From positions 62,001-126,000 of the forward strand of contig CAVXXJ010000011.1 in the NCBI GenBank assembly GCA_963765705.1: a DNA stretch of 64,000 nt. Direction: 5' to 3'. The translations under genes and the position numbers were made by a program. Below are positions 30,785 through 40,117 of this stretch, piece by piece (position 1 is the first letter of the stretch; every line of letters begins with the position of its first letter). The notes under the pieces were generated by a model. It saw only the letters and a list, made by a program, of their open reading frames with translations. It was not told where the DNA came from and ran no database searches. The DNA comes from Gaiellasilicea sp963765705 (GTDB lineage: Bacteria > Actinomycetota > Thermoleophilia > Gaiellales > Gaiellaceae).

Positions 30785-32119
30785 ATGAAGTCCCTGCTCA
30801 CCGATGCGCACGTGCTCACGATGGACGACGCGGAGGCCGAGCACCCGGACGGCTGGATCCTGATCGAGGACGGCTTCGTGCTCGAGACCGGGAGTGGAGC
30901 GCCGCCCGAGGCGGAGGAAAGCACGTCACTCGGCGGCGCGGTCGTGACGCCGGGCCTCGTCAACACGCACCACCACCTCTACCAGACGCTGACCCGCGCA
31001 CGGGCCCAGCAGGCAACGCTCTTCGAGTGGCTGGTCGAGCTCTATCCGACCTGGGCGCGGATCGACGCCGAGGCGGAGTACGCGGCCGCGCGCACCGGCA
31101 TCGCCGAGCTGATGCTCTCGGGCTGCACGACGGTGTTCGACCATCACTACGTCTTCCCGCGCGGCCGCACCGGGCTTGTCGAGGCGGAGGTGCAGGCGGC
31201 GCAGGAGCTCGGCTGCCGGCTGGTCGCGTCGCGCGGCTCGATGGACCTCGGCGTCTCCGATGGCGGCTTGCCGCCCGACGAGCTCGTCGAGGAGATCGAC
31301 GCCGTGCTCGCCGAGACCGAGCGACTCGCCGGCGAGCTGCACGAGTCCGGGCCGGGAGCACGCATCCAGATCGCCGTCGCGCCGTGCTCGCCGTTCTCGG
31401 TCACCGGGCGCCTGATGACGGAGTCGGCCGAGCTCGCGCGCCGCCTCGGTCTCCAGCTGCACACGCACCTCGCGGAGACGGTCGAGGAGGAGGCGTACTG
31501 CCAGGAGCTCTACGGCTGCACGCCGGTCGAGTACCTCGACTCGCTCGGCTGGCTCGACGGCGACGTCTGGTGTGCCCACTGCGTGCACCTGTCACCGGCC
31601 GAGATCATCCGCTTCGCGACCACCGGCACCGGCGTCGCACACTGCCCGACGTCGAACCTCCGCCTCGGAGCAGGCGTCGCGCCAGTGCAGGCGATGCTGG
31701 AGGCGGGAGTGCGCGTCGGGCTCGGCGTCGACGGGTCGGCCTCGAACGAGGGCAGCCATCTCTTCAACGACGTCAAGCAGGCGCTGCTCGTCGCGCGCGG
31801 ACGCGGCGGGCCGCAGGCGATGACCGCACGGCAGGCGCTCCGGCTCGGCACGCGCGGCGGCGCCGAGGTGCTGGCGCGCGACGACATCGGATCGATCGCC
31901 ACGGGCAAGTGCGCCGATCTCGCCGTCTGGGCGACGGACGGGCTCGAGCTCGGCGGCGCCGCAGACCCCGTCGCCGGGTTGGTCTTCGCCGGCGCCCACC
32001 GCGTCGACCGGCTCTACGTCGGCGGCGAGCTGGTCGTCCAGGGCGGAGCGCTCGTGCGCGCCGACGAGGGCGAGATCGCTCGCGCTCACCGCGCACAGGC
32101 CGTTAGATTCGCCCAATGA
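30785..32119 (+). CDS. Amidohydrolase, 8-oxoguanine deaminase/AtzA-like
   Basis: 444 residues of the metal-dependent amidohydrolase family. Metal site Asn-Thr-His-His-His-Leu-Tyr-Gln (about 58-65), further ligands in Leu-His-Thr-His-Leu-Ala-Glu and His-Cys-Val-His, and Gly-Val-Asp-Gly-Ser-Ala-Ser-Asn near 317. The His-His-His-Leu-Tyr-Gln-Thr-Leu-Thr-Arg string is typical of 8-oxoguanine/isocytosine and triazine deaminases. Genome context with XDH and urate genes supports purine deamination (8-oxoguanine to urate, or guanine to xanthine). First gene of a five-gene plus-strand run. Confidence 0.82.
   Translation: MKSLLTDAHVLTMDDAEAEHPDGWILIEDGFVLETGSGAPPEAEESTSLGGAVVTPGLVNTHHHLYQTLTRARAQQATLFEWLVELYPTWARIDAEAEYAAARTGIAELMLSGCTTVFDHHYVFPRGRTGLVEAEVQAAQELGCRLVASRGSMDLGVSDGGLPPDELVEEIDAVLAETERLAGELHESGPGARIQIAVAPCSPFSVTGRLMTESAELARRLGLQLHTHLAETVEEEAYCQELYGCTPVEYLDSLGWLDGDVWCAHCVHLSPAEIIRFATTGTGVAHCPTSNLRLGAGVAPVQAMLEAGVRVGLGVDGSASNEGSHLFNDVKQALLVARGRGGPQAMTARQALRLGTRGGAEVLARDDIGSIATGKCADLAVWATDGLELGGAADPVAGLVFAGAHRVDRLYVGGELVVQGGALVRADEGEIARAHRAQAVRFAQ
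32104..32109 (+). promoter_or_regulatory. -10-like box before the HIU hydrolase gene
   Basis: TAGATT, within the end of the deaminase gene, stops 6 nt before ATG 32116; possible internal leaderless promoter. Confidence 0.35.
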
Positions 32120-32412
32120 GTCCAGGGATCTCGCTGTCGACGCACGTCCTGGATACCGGCGTGGGCGCTCCGGCCGAGGGCGTGCTCGTCGTCCTCTACC
32201 GCGGCGACATGTTCATCGTCGAGGCGCGCACCGACGGGGACGGGCGCGCACGCCTCGGCGAGGCTCTCGAACCGGGCACCTACCGGCTCGCCTTCCATCC
32301 GCCGTCACCGTTCTTCAAGCGCGTCGAGCTGGAGGTCGAGCTCGACGACGGCCACTACCACGTCCCGCTCCTCGTCTCGCCCTACTCGTGCGCGAGCTAC
32401 CGCGGCAGCTGA
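32116..32412 (+). CDS. uraH: 5-hydroxyisourate hydrolase (transthyretin-like)
   Basis: 98 residues. Conserved Ser-Thr-His-Val-Leu-Asp near residue 8, Arg-Leu-Ala-Phe-His, and the diagnostic C-terminal Tyr-Arg-Gly-Ser. Converts 5-hydroxyisourate to OHCU, the second step of urate breakdown. ATGA overlap with the deaminase gene and a 25-nt overlap with the OHCU decarboxylase gene. Confidence 0.95.
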   Translation: MSPGISLSTHVLDTGVGAPAEGVLVVLYRGDMFIVEARTDGDGRARLGEALEPGTYRLAFHPPSPFFKRVELEVELDDGHYHVPLLVSPYSCASYRGS

Positions 32413-32822
32413 GCGCCGAGGAGCTGGCGCCGCTCTTCTCGGGGCGCACGCGGCTCGTGGACGACCTCGCCGAGCGTGACGACCCGCTCGCCGTCGCCGA
32501 GGAGGTGGCCCTCGCGCTCGGGGAGGACGATCAGGTGGCAGCGCTGGCGACGCACCCCCGCATCGGCGAGCCCTCCGAGGAGCAGCGGGGGGCCGAACCG
32601 GAAGTGCTCGCCGAGCTGGCCCGCCTGAACGACGAGTACGAGCGGCGCTTCGGCTTCTCGTTCGTCGTCTTCGTCAACGGGCGGACCCGCGCCGAGCTCG
32701 TCCCGGTGCTGAGGGAGCGGCTCGGTCGCACGCGCGCCGAGGAGCTCGAGACGGGGTTGCGCGCCCTCTGCGAGATCGCACGATCTAGATGGGAACAGCA
32801 CAGGTGGACGCGGACTACCTGA
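32388..32822 (+). CDS. uraD: OHCU decarboxylase
   Basis: 144 residues from a GTG inside the uraH end. The active-site His is in Thr-His-Pro-Arg-Ile-Gly-Glu (about 60-66), followed by the helix Leu-Asn-Asp-Glu-Tyr-Glu-Arg-Arg-Phe-Gly-Phe and Phe-Val-Asn-Gly-Arg. Makes S-allantoin from OHCU. The 3' end overlaps the urate oxidase start by 34 nt. Confidence 0.9.
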   Translation: MRELPRQLSAEELAPLFSGRTRLVDDLAERDDPLAVAEEVALALGEDDQVAALATHPRIGEPSEEQRGAEPEVLAELARLNDEYERRFGFSFVVFVNGRTRAELVPVLRERLGRTRAEELETGLRALCEIARSRWEQHRWTRTT

Positions 32823-33952
32823 AAGACCTCGCCGACCTCGTCCTGCGGCTGCTGCACGTCGTCGCGGGGATCGCGTGGATCGGGGCGTCGTTCTACTTCA
32901 TCCGGCTCGATCTCGGCCTGCGGCCGCCCGAGGACGCAGACGACGCCGAGCGTGGCGTCGCCGGTGAGTACTGGGGCGTCCACGGCGGCGGCTTCTACCA
33001 CTCGCAGAAGTACAGGATCGCTCCGCCGGCGCTGCCCGAGCACCTGCACTGGTTCAAGTGGGAGGCCTACACGACGTGGCTGTCCGGCTTCGCGCTGCTC
33101 GTCGTCCTCTACTGGCTGGACGCCGACACGCGGCTCGTCGACCCGGGCGTCGCCGATCTGTCCGCGTGGCAGGCCGTCGCGCTCTCGGCGGCGGGGCTCG
33201 CACTCGCCTGGCTCGCATACGACGCCGCCTGCCGCTTTCTCGGGGACGACCGTCTCGTGGCGGTTGCCGTAACGGCGCTCGTGACGTTCTCCGCCTTCGC
33301 CGCCGGCGAGCTCTTCGCGCCGCGGGCGGCCTTCCTCCAGGTCGGGGCGATGCTGGGGACGATCATGGCGGCGAACGTCTTCTTCGTGATCATCCCGGCC
33401 CACTGGGAGCTCCTCCGCGCCAAGCACCAGGGCCGCGAGCCCGACCCGGCGCCGGGGCTTCGCGCCAAGCAGCGCTCCGTGCACAACAACTACCTGACGC
33501 TGCCGGTCGTCTTCACGATGCTCGCCGGCCACTTCCCGCTCGCCTTCGGCAGCGGTCACGCGTGGCTCGTCCTGCTCGCGATCTTCGCGCTCGTGGCCGC
33601 GATCCGGCACTTCTTCAACCTCTGGCACGTCGGCAAGCGCCACTGGTGGATCCTCGGCGCGGCGGCCGCGGGAGCCGTGGCGCTCGCGATCGTGCTCGCG
33701 CCGGACGACGCCGTGGACGAGCAGGTCTCCGACGCCGACGCGCAGACGATCGTCACTGCGCGCTGCACGCAGTGCCACGTCGGCCCGTCGGCCCCGTTGG
33801 GTGTGAAGCTCGACTCCCTGGCGGGGATGCGAGCCAACGCCGCCGGAATCGAGGCCATGGTCTCGGCGAACGCGATGCCGCCCGGCAACGCGACGGGCAT
33901 GACCGACGATGAGCGCGCGCAGCTCGTCGCCTGGGCCTCGGCGGCCGGGTAG
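32789..33952 (+). CDS. puuD: Membrane urate oxidase PuuD with C-terminal cytochrome c
   Basis: 387 residues. About eight membrane helices (Trp-Ile-Gly-Ala-Ser-Phe-Tyr-Phe near 30, His-Asn-Asn-Tyr-Leu-Thr-Leu-Pro near 231), then a periplasmic cytochrome c domain with Cys-Thr-Gln-Cys-His near 330 and a distal Met in Asn-Ala-Met-Pro-Pro. PuuD oxidises urate to 5-hydroxyisourate and feeds electrons to the respiratory chain instead of making H2O2. Replaces the soluble uricase in this pathway. Confidence 0.92.
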   Translation: MGTAQVDADYLKDLADLVLRLLHVVAGIAWIGASFYFIRLDLGLRPPEDADDAERGVAGEYWGVHGGGFYHSQKYRIAPPALPEHLHWFKWEAYTTWLSGFALLVVLYWLDADTRLVDPGVADLSAWQAVALSAAGLALAWLAYDAACRFLGDDRLVAVAVTALVTFSAFAAGELFAPRAAFLQVGAMLGTIMAANVFFVIIPAHWELLRAKHQGREPDPAPGLRAKQRSVHNNYLTLPVVFTMLAGHFPLAFGSGHAWLVLLAIFALVAAIRHFFNLWHVGKRHWWILGAAAAGAVALAIVLAPDDAVDEQVSDADAQTIVTARCTQCHVGPSAPLGVKLDSLAGMRANAAGIEAMVSANAMPPGNATGMTDDERAQLVAWASAAG

Positions 33953-33962
33953 GTTCTCCGGA

Positions 33963-34370
33963 GTGCTCGAGATCACCGCAGCCGGAATGCGCTTCGTCGC
34001 CCGCTGGGAGGACGAGCTGGCGCCGCAGACGGTTGCCGCGTTCAAGGCGATCCTGCCACTCGACGACCGCGTCATCCACTGCCGCTGGAGCGGCGAGTCG
34101 ACCTGGATCCCCTGGGGCGACCGCGACCTCGGGATCGGCCCCGAGAACGCGACCAGCTACCCGCACCCGGGCGAGCTCGCGCTCTACCCCGGCGGCCAGA
34201 GCGAGACGGAACTGCTCTTCCCGTACGGCTACTGCTCGTTCGCGAGCAAGGCGGGCCACCTCTGGGCGAACCACTTCGCCACGCTCGTCGAAGGGCAGGA
34301 GCAGTTGAAGGAGCTCGGCCGGCTGACGCTCTGGGAAGGCGCGCAGCCGATCTCGTTCCGCGAGGCCTAG
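33963..34370 (+). CDS. DUF3830 (cyclophilin-like fold) protein
   Basis: 135 residues, GTG start 10 nt after the urate oxidase stop. The pattern Ile-His-Cys-Arg-Trp-Ser-Gly-Glu-Ser...Pro-Gly-Glu-Leu-Ala-Leu-Tyr-Pro-Gly and Glu-Leu-Leu-Phe-Pro-Tyr-Gly fits DUF3830, a cyclophilin-like beta barrel found near ureide, hydantoin and amidase genes. Function unproven; last gene of the urate operon, so a ureide-related role is likely. The stop shares CTAG with the convergent cupin gene. Confidence 0.75.
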   Translation: MLEITAAGMRFVARWEDELAPQTVAAFKAILPLDDRVIHCRWSGESTWIPWGDRDLGIGPENATSYPHPGELALYPGGQSETELLFPYGYCSFASKAGHLWANHFATLVEGQEQLKELGRLTLWEGAQPISFREA

Positions 34371-34714
34371 TCGGCTTCGAGCCGGATGTCGAACCCGGCC
34401 GGGGCGTGGACGTTGACCATCCGGACGACCGCGTCGCCCTTGTTCGCGAACGTGTGCCGGACCCCGGGTGGGACGAGCACGAACGTGCCCGGGCCGGCGG
34501 CGACCTCCTCGCCCTCGACGCCGAAGGTCAGCTCGCCCTCGAGAATGTAGAACGCGTCGTCCTCGGCCTGGTGCAGGTGCTCGGGCGGGCCGCCGGCGTG
34601 CGGCTGGATCGTGATCACGGCGAGGTTGAAGCGCGGCGTGTCGGCGCTGCGCGCCAGGAACTCGACGTTACCGACGCGATGTCCCTCTCCCGGCTTGACG
34701 ACGACGGCCTTCAC
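34367..34714 (-). CDS. Small cupin-domain protein
   Basis: 115 residues. Single cupin barrel with motif 1 Pro-Glu-His-Leu-His-Gln-Ala-Glu-Asp-Asp-Ala-Phe-Tyr-Ile-Leu-Glu-Gly-Glu (about 44-61) and motif 2 Pro-Pro-Gly-Val-Arg-His-Thr-Phe (about 83-90), enough for one divalent metal. Overlaps the amidohydrolase gene upstream by 4 nt. Too short for the bicupin ureidoglycine aminohydrolase; a role in ureide metabolism is inferred only from position. Confidence 0.75.
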   Translation of the reverse strand: MKAVVVKPGEGHRVGNVEFLARSADTPRFNLAVITIQPHAGGPPEHLHQAEDDAFYILEGELTFGVEGEEVAAGPGTFVLVPPGVRHTFANKGDAVVRMVNVHAPAGFDIRLEAD

Positions 34715-35712
34715 GCGGCCAGCGTTCCGAGGGCTCCGGTGAGGGCATCGACGGCCAGCGCGATGTCCTCGGGCGAGCTCAGCTCGGCCGGGTTGTGGCT
34801 GACGCCCCCGTTGAGGCTGCGGACGAAGAGCATTCCCGAGGGGACACCCGCACTCGCGAGGATGCCGGCGTCGTGGCCGGCGCCGGACGGCAGCTCGAGC
34901 ACCGGCAGGCCGAGGCGCTCCAGCTCGGCGCGGAGTGCGCCGCGGATCTCCTCGGACATCGGCGCCGGCTCCGTCCGGATAGAAGCCTCGATCTCGAGCG
35001 CCTCGGTCAGGCGGTCGAGCCGCTCGGCGTCCGGGGCGCGGGCATCTACGGTCAGGCCGACGAAGCCGGGGACCACGTTCGCCCCACCCGGCTCGACCGA
35101 GAGCCTCCCCACCGTCGCGACGGCTCCCTCGATCCCGTCAGCGACGTCGCGCACCCGAAGCACGAACTCGGCCGCAGCGACGAGCGCGTCCTCGCGGCCT
35201 TCCATCGGCGTCGTCCCGGCGTGCCCTGCCGTGCCCGTGAAGCTCCGGCGCCCACGCACGTAGCCGACGATCCCGGTGACGACGCCGAGCGGCGCGTCGG
35301 CGCGGAGGAGCGTCGGGCCCTGCTCGATGTGGAGCTCGACATAGGCGCCGGGGAGAACGCCGGTGGCCACGCACGCCCTACTGCCGGCGCAGCCCCGCTC
35401 CTCGTCCCGGAAGACGACGACACCGAGCCCCGGCAGGCCGAGCGACTCGACGGCTTCGAGCCCGGCGACGACTCCGAGCGTCCCGTCGAAGCGTCCGGCG
35501 CCGGGCACCGTGTCGAGGTGCGAGCCCGTCCACACCTGGCGCATGCCGCCCGGGATCCGCCCGAGCAGGTTGCCGGCGGCATCGACCTCCACCTCGAGCC
35601 CGGCCTTGCGGAACCAGCCCGCCGCCAGCTCGTGGGCCGCATCCTCCTCGGGCGTGTAGCCGACCCGGTCGCCGAGGGCGGCGAGCTCGTCGAGGCGCTC
35701 CAGGATCCGCAT
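34711..35712 (-). CDS. Allantoate amidohydrolase/N-carbamoylase family (M20) hydrolase
   Basis: 333 residues, shorter than the usual 400 or so. Binuclear metal motifs: Gly-Ser-His-Leu-Asp-Thr-Val (about 65), Asp-Glu-Glu-Arg-Gly-Cys (about 103), His-Ile-Glu-Gln-Gly-Pro (about 132) and a C-terminal Gly-Ala-Gly-His-Asp-Ala with Ser-His-Asn-Pro. Cleaves allantoate, ureidoglycolate or N-carbamoyl amino acids; the neighbouring urate genes favour a ureide. No allantoinase is in the window. Confidence 0.82.
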   Translation of the reverse strand: MRILERLDELAALGDRVGYTPEEDAAHELAAGWFRKAGLEVEVDAAGNLLGRIPGGMRQVWTGSHLDTVPGAGRFDGTLGVVAGLEAVESLGLPGLGVVVFRDEERGCAGSRACVATGVLPGAYVELHIEQGPTLLRADAPLGVVTGIVGYVRGRRSFTGTAGHAGTTPMEGREDALVAAAEFVLRVRDVADGIEGAVATVGRLSVEPGGANVVPGFVGLTVDARAPDAERLDRLTEALEIEASIRTEPAPMSEEIRGALRAELERLGLPVLELPSGAGHDAGILASAGVPSGMLFVRSLNGGVSHNPAELSSPEDIALAVDALTGALGTLAA

Positions 35713-35718
35713 CAGTGG

Positions 35719-35724
35719 AAGTTA
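35719..35724 (-). promoter_or_regulatory. -10-like box of the amidohydrolase gene (leaderless pattern)
   Basis: TAACTT on the minus strand ends 6 nt before the ATG at 35712. Confidence 0.45.
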
Positions 35725-36870
35725 CTACCGCGGGCGGGACAGGCTCGGCTGCACGGGCTCACGCATGGTGCGAAGCACGAGCCAGCCGGCGATCGGGAAC
35801 ATCACCGTGAGCCCGTACGCGACGCTCCACGAGCTTGCGGTGACGACGGCGGCAAAGGCGAGGGGAGCGCCGACGCTGACCACGGCGAGCACGGTCTGCT
35901 GAATGCTGAGCGCCGCGCCGCTCCGTGCACGGCCCGCCAGCTCCGCCACGGCTGCAAACGCGACGCCGTTCCAGGCCATCGTCAGGGAGCCGGCGATCAC
36001 GAAAGCAGGCACCAGCAGAATGAGCGGCGCGTTCAGCAGGCCGGTGGCGACGGCGAGCGAGATGCTCATCGCCACTCCGATCCGCGCCAGCGGGACCGTG
36101 CGCGTTCGCATCGTGTCCGACCAGCGTCCCGCGGCGATGCGCAGCACCACGGCGACGACCTGGATTGCGCCGAGCACGGCTGCCGCCTCGCCCTTGCCCA
36201 GCCCACGCTCGTCGTGGAGATACAGGACGACGAAGCTGAGGATCGCCATCTGCGCGACGACGTAGAGGCCGCCGACGGCACTCAGCCGCCAGAGCCGGTG
36301 GTCGCGGAGTGTCCACTCGACATCCTCGACCTCGAGTGGAAGAGCGGCCGGCTCGCGGAGGAAGATCGCCCCGGCCGCCGCACCGACCAGGCACAGGCCG
36401 CCGAGGAACGCGTACGCGTGGTGGACGGTGAATTGCGGCAGGATGAGCGCGCCCACGAGGCCGCCGACCGGAACCGCGGCCTGCCGGATCCCGAGGGCCA
36501 GACCGCGCTCGGAGACGTCGAACCAGCCCATCACCGCGCGCCCGGTGGCGGCGTTCACGCTCGCGCCGGCCGCTCCGGCCAGGAAGAGGAGGATGTAGAG
36601 CTGCCAGAACGTCTCCGCCTGCCCCGCCGCGATCAGCAGCAGACCGCAGCCGCCCATCCCCGCGGCGAGCACGATCCGCTCGCCGATCTTGTCGGTCAGG
36701 AACCCCCACGGGAGCAGCGTCACGAGCGTCCCGAGCCAGTGGCCGGACAGAACGGCGCCCACCTGGGTGAGGCTCAGCCCGAACGCATCCCTGATCGCCG
36801 GAGCGATCGCCGGCAGGCCGATCCCGATCGCGGCGAAGCTGGTCTGCGCGAGCGTCCCCGCGGCCAGCAC
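35725..36870 (-). CDS. Major facilitator superfamily transporter
   Basis: 381 residues from GTG 36870, with twelve predicted helices and the MFS loop Phe-Leu-Thr-Asp-Lys-Ile-Gly-Glu-Arg near residue 58. The in-frame sequence before the GTG (Arg-Tyr-Arg-Trp-Thr) looks like the usual cytosolic lead of such proteins, so the true start may be a few codons earlier at a non-standard codon. Lies 23 nt after the aldehyde dehydrogenase stop. Substrate unknown. Confidence 0.8.
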   Translation of the reverse strand: MLAAGTLAQTSFAAIGIGLPAIAPAIRDAFGLSLTQVGAVLSGHWLGTLVTLLPWGFLTDKIGERIVLAAGMGGCGLLLIAAGQAETFWQLYILLFLAGAAGASVNAATGRAVMGWFDVSERGLALGIRQAAVPVGGLVGALILPQFTVHHAYAFLGGLCLVGAAAGAIFLREPAALPLEVEDVEWTLRDHRLWRLSAVGGLYVVAQMAILSFVVLYLHDERGLGKGEAAAVLGAIQVVAVVLRIAAGRWSDTMRTRTVPLARIGVAMSISLAVATGLLNAPLILLVPAFVIAGSLTMAWNGVAFAAVAELAGRARSGAALSIQQTVLAVVSVGAPLAFAAVVTASSWSVAYGLTVMFPIAGWLVLRTMREPVQPSLSRPR

Positions 36871-36893
36871 CGTCCAGCGGTAACGAGAGCGGT

Positions 36894-38351
<1,458 letters not shown>

Positions 38352-38358
38352 CGGCTGG

Positions 38359-38364
38359 AATCTA
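38359..38364 (-). promoter_or_regulatory. -10-like box of the aldehyde dehydrogenase gene
   Basis: TAGATT on the minus strand ends 7 nt before the ATG at 38351, inside the last codons of the cupin gene; leaderless pattern. Confidence 0.45.
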
Positions 38365-38787
38365 GCGCGTAACGCTCGGTGGCCTCGCGAGGTGCTCGAG
38401 CGAGTCGAGCGTGGGAAGCGGCTCGACGCTCTCCTGCGCGCTCGCGTCGGAGCGGGCCAGCAGCGCGACTGCCTCCATGTCGCCGTAGTTCGCCGCGACG
38501 TGCGGGACGCCGGCCGGGATGAAGACGAAGTCGCCCTTCCGTGCGACGACGTGATCGAGCAACTGGTCGCCGAACCAGGTGACGACCTCTCCCTCGAGCA
38601 CGTAGGCGGCGGACTCGTGCTCACCGTGGGAATGGGCGGCCGACCGGACTCCCGGCGGGATGCGCACGAGCTGCAGTGCGAGTCGCTCGGAGCCGACCGT
38701 CTCCCTGACGATCGCGGGGACGTAGTCGAGCCCCGTCTCGGCCGTGGCCGAGTCGGCGGCGCGGATCACCCGGCACGTGCGGCTCAT
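38362..38787 (-). CDS. Cupin-domain protein
   Basis: 141 residues. One cupin barrel: His-Ser-His-Gly-Glu-His-Glu-Ser-Ala-Ala-Tyr-Val-Leu-Glu-Gly-Glu (about 54-69) and Pro-Ala-Gly-Val-Pro-His (about 91-96), a likely metal site of three His and one Glu. ATG overlaps the thiolase stop by 4 nt. No specific function recognised. Confidence 0.75.
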   Translation of the reverse strand: MSRTCRVIRAADSATAETGLDYVPAIVRETVGSERLALQLVRIPPGVRSAAHSHGEHESAAYVLEGEVVTWFGDQLLDHVVARKGDFVFIPAGVPHVAANYGDMEAVALLARSDASAQESVEPLPTLDSLEHLARPPSVTR

Positions 38788-39941
38788 CGCTCGAACAGGG
38801 CCGCCTGTCCCTGCCCGACGCCCACGCACATCGTCGCGAGGCCGTAACGGCCGCCTCGGCGCCGCAGCTCGTGCAGGAGCGTCACGACGAGGCGGGCGCC
38901 GCTCATCCCGAGCGGATGCCCGATTGCGATCGCGCCGCCGTTCACGTTCACCTTCTCCTCGTCGAGGCCGAGCTCGCGAACGACGGCGAGGCTCTGCGAC
39001 GCGAACGCCTCGTTCAGCTCGACGAGATCGAGGTCGCCGGCTGCGATCCCGGCGCGCTCGAGGAGCTTGCGCACCGCTGGCACCGGGCCGATGCCCATTA
39101 CGCGCGGATCGACCCCTGCGACGGCGCTCGCGACGAACGCTCCCAGCGGCTCGACGGCGAGCGCGCGCGCCTTCTCCTCGGAGGCGATCACGAGCGCGGC
39201 GGCACCGTCGTTCAGCCCGCTCGAGTTGCCGGCGGTCACGGTGCCGCCGTCGCGGAACGCGGGCTTGAGCGAGGCGAGCTTCTCGGCGCTCGTGTCCGGC
39301 CGTGGGTGCTCGTCGCGGACGAGCTCGCCGACCGGAACCAGCTCGTCCGAGAAGTCCGCCTTGGCCCAGCGCTGCTGCGAACGCAGCGCGAACGCGTCCT
39401 GCTCCTCGCGGGAGATGCTCCACCGCTCGGCGACGTTCTCGCCGGTCTCGCCCATCGTCTCGAGCGGGAACTTCTCGGCCAGCGCGGGATTCGGAAAGCG
39501 CCAGCCCAGGGTCGAGTCGTACATCGTGCGGTCGCCGCGCGGGTAGGCGGCATCCGGCTTCGCAGTGACGAGCGGCGCGCGGCTCATCGACTCGACCCCG
39601 CCCGCGACGAAGAGGTCGCCGTCACCCGCGGCGATGGCGTGGCAGGCGCCGACGACCGCGGAGAGGCCGGAGGCACAGAGCCGGTTGACGGTGACGCCGG
39701 CGACGGACTCGGGCAGGCCGGCGAGCAGCGCGGCCATGCGCGCGACGTTCCGGTTGTCCTCCCCCGCCTGGTTCGCGCAACCGAGGTAGACGTCCTCGAT
39801 CTCCGCCGCGTCGACGCCGGCGCGCTCGACAGCTGCTGCGACTGCGATCGCCGCGAGGTCGTCGGGCCGGACACCCGCGAGCCCGCCGCCGTACCGTCCG
39901 ACCGGCGTCCGCACCGCGGAGAGGACGACGGCGCGGCTCAC
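38784..39941 (-). CDS. Thiolase (acetyl-CoA acyltransferase), PaaJ/PcaF-like
   Basis: 385 residues from GTG 39941. Active-site Cys in Asn-Arg-Leu-Cys-Ala-Ser-Gly-Leu (about 88), His in Ala-Ile-Gly-His-Pro-Leu-Gly-Met-Ser-Gly (about 343) and the second Cys in Met-Cys-Val-Gly-Val-Gly-Gln-Gly (about 373). Full-length degradative thiolase; the beta-ketoadipyl-CoA type would suit the aromatic genes at 10-24 kb, but general beta-oxidation is equally possible. Confidence 0.88.
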   Translation of the reverse strand: MSRAVVLSAVRTPVGRYGGGLAGVRPDDLAAIAVAAAVERAGVDAAEIEDVYLGCANQAGEDNRNVARMAALLAGLPESVAGVTVNRLCASGLSAVVGACHAIAAGDGDLFVAGGVESMSRAPLVTAKPDAAYPRGDRTMYDSTLGWRFPNPALAEKFPLETMGETGENVAERWSISREEQDAFALRSQQRWAKADFSDELVPVGELVRDEHPRPDTSAEKLASLKPAFRDGGTVTAGNSSGLNDGAAALVIASEEKARALAVEPLGAFVASAVAGVDPRVMGIGPVPAVRKLLERAGIAAGDLDLVELNEAFASQSLAVVRELGLDEEKVNVNGGAIAIGHPLGMSGARLVVTLLHELRRRGGRYGLATMCVGVGQGQAALFER

Positions 39942-40117
39942 GTGCCCGCGCGTCGCGGCCGCGCGACGAGCTCGCCGCCACAGTTGGGGCAGATCTGCTC
40001 CAGCTCCGCCGAGCAGCCGGGACAGAAGGTGCACTCGTAGCTGCAGATGAACGCCTCGGCGCCGTGCGGCAGCGCCGCGGCGCACCGCTCGCAGCTCTCG
40101 CGCATCTCCAGCGGCAT
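39938..40117 (-). CDS. DUF1272 zinc-ribbon mini-protein
   Basis: 59 residues from ATG 40117. Cys pairs in Cys-Glu-Arg-Cys, Cys-Ser-Tyr-Glu-Cys-Thr-Phe-Cys-Pro-Gly-Cys and Cys-Pro-Asn-Cys-Gly-Gly-Glu-Leu match DUF1272. Likely binds two zinc ions; role unknown. GTGA overlap with the thiolase start and 0-nt spacing from the mqnD stop, so it sits in one transcript between the two. Confidence 0.82.
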   Translation of the reverse strand: MPLEMRESCERCAAALPHGAEAFICSYECTFCPGCSAELEQICPNCGGELVARPRRAGT

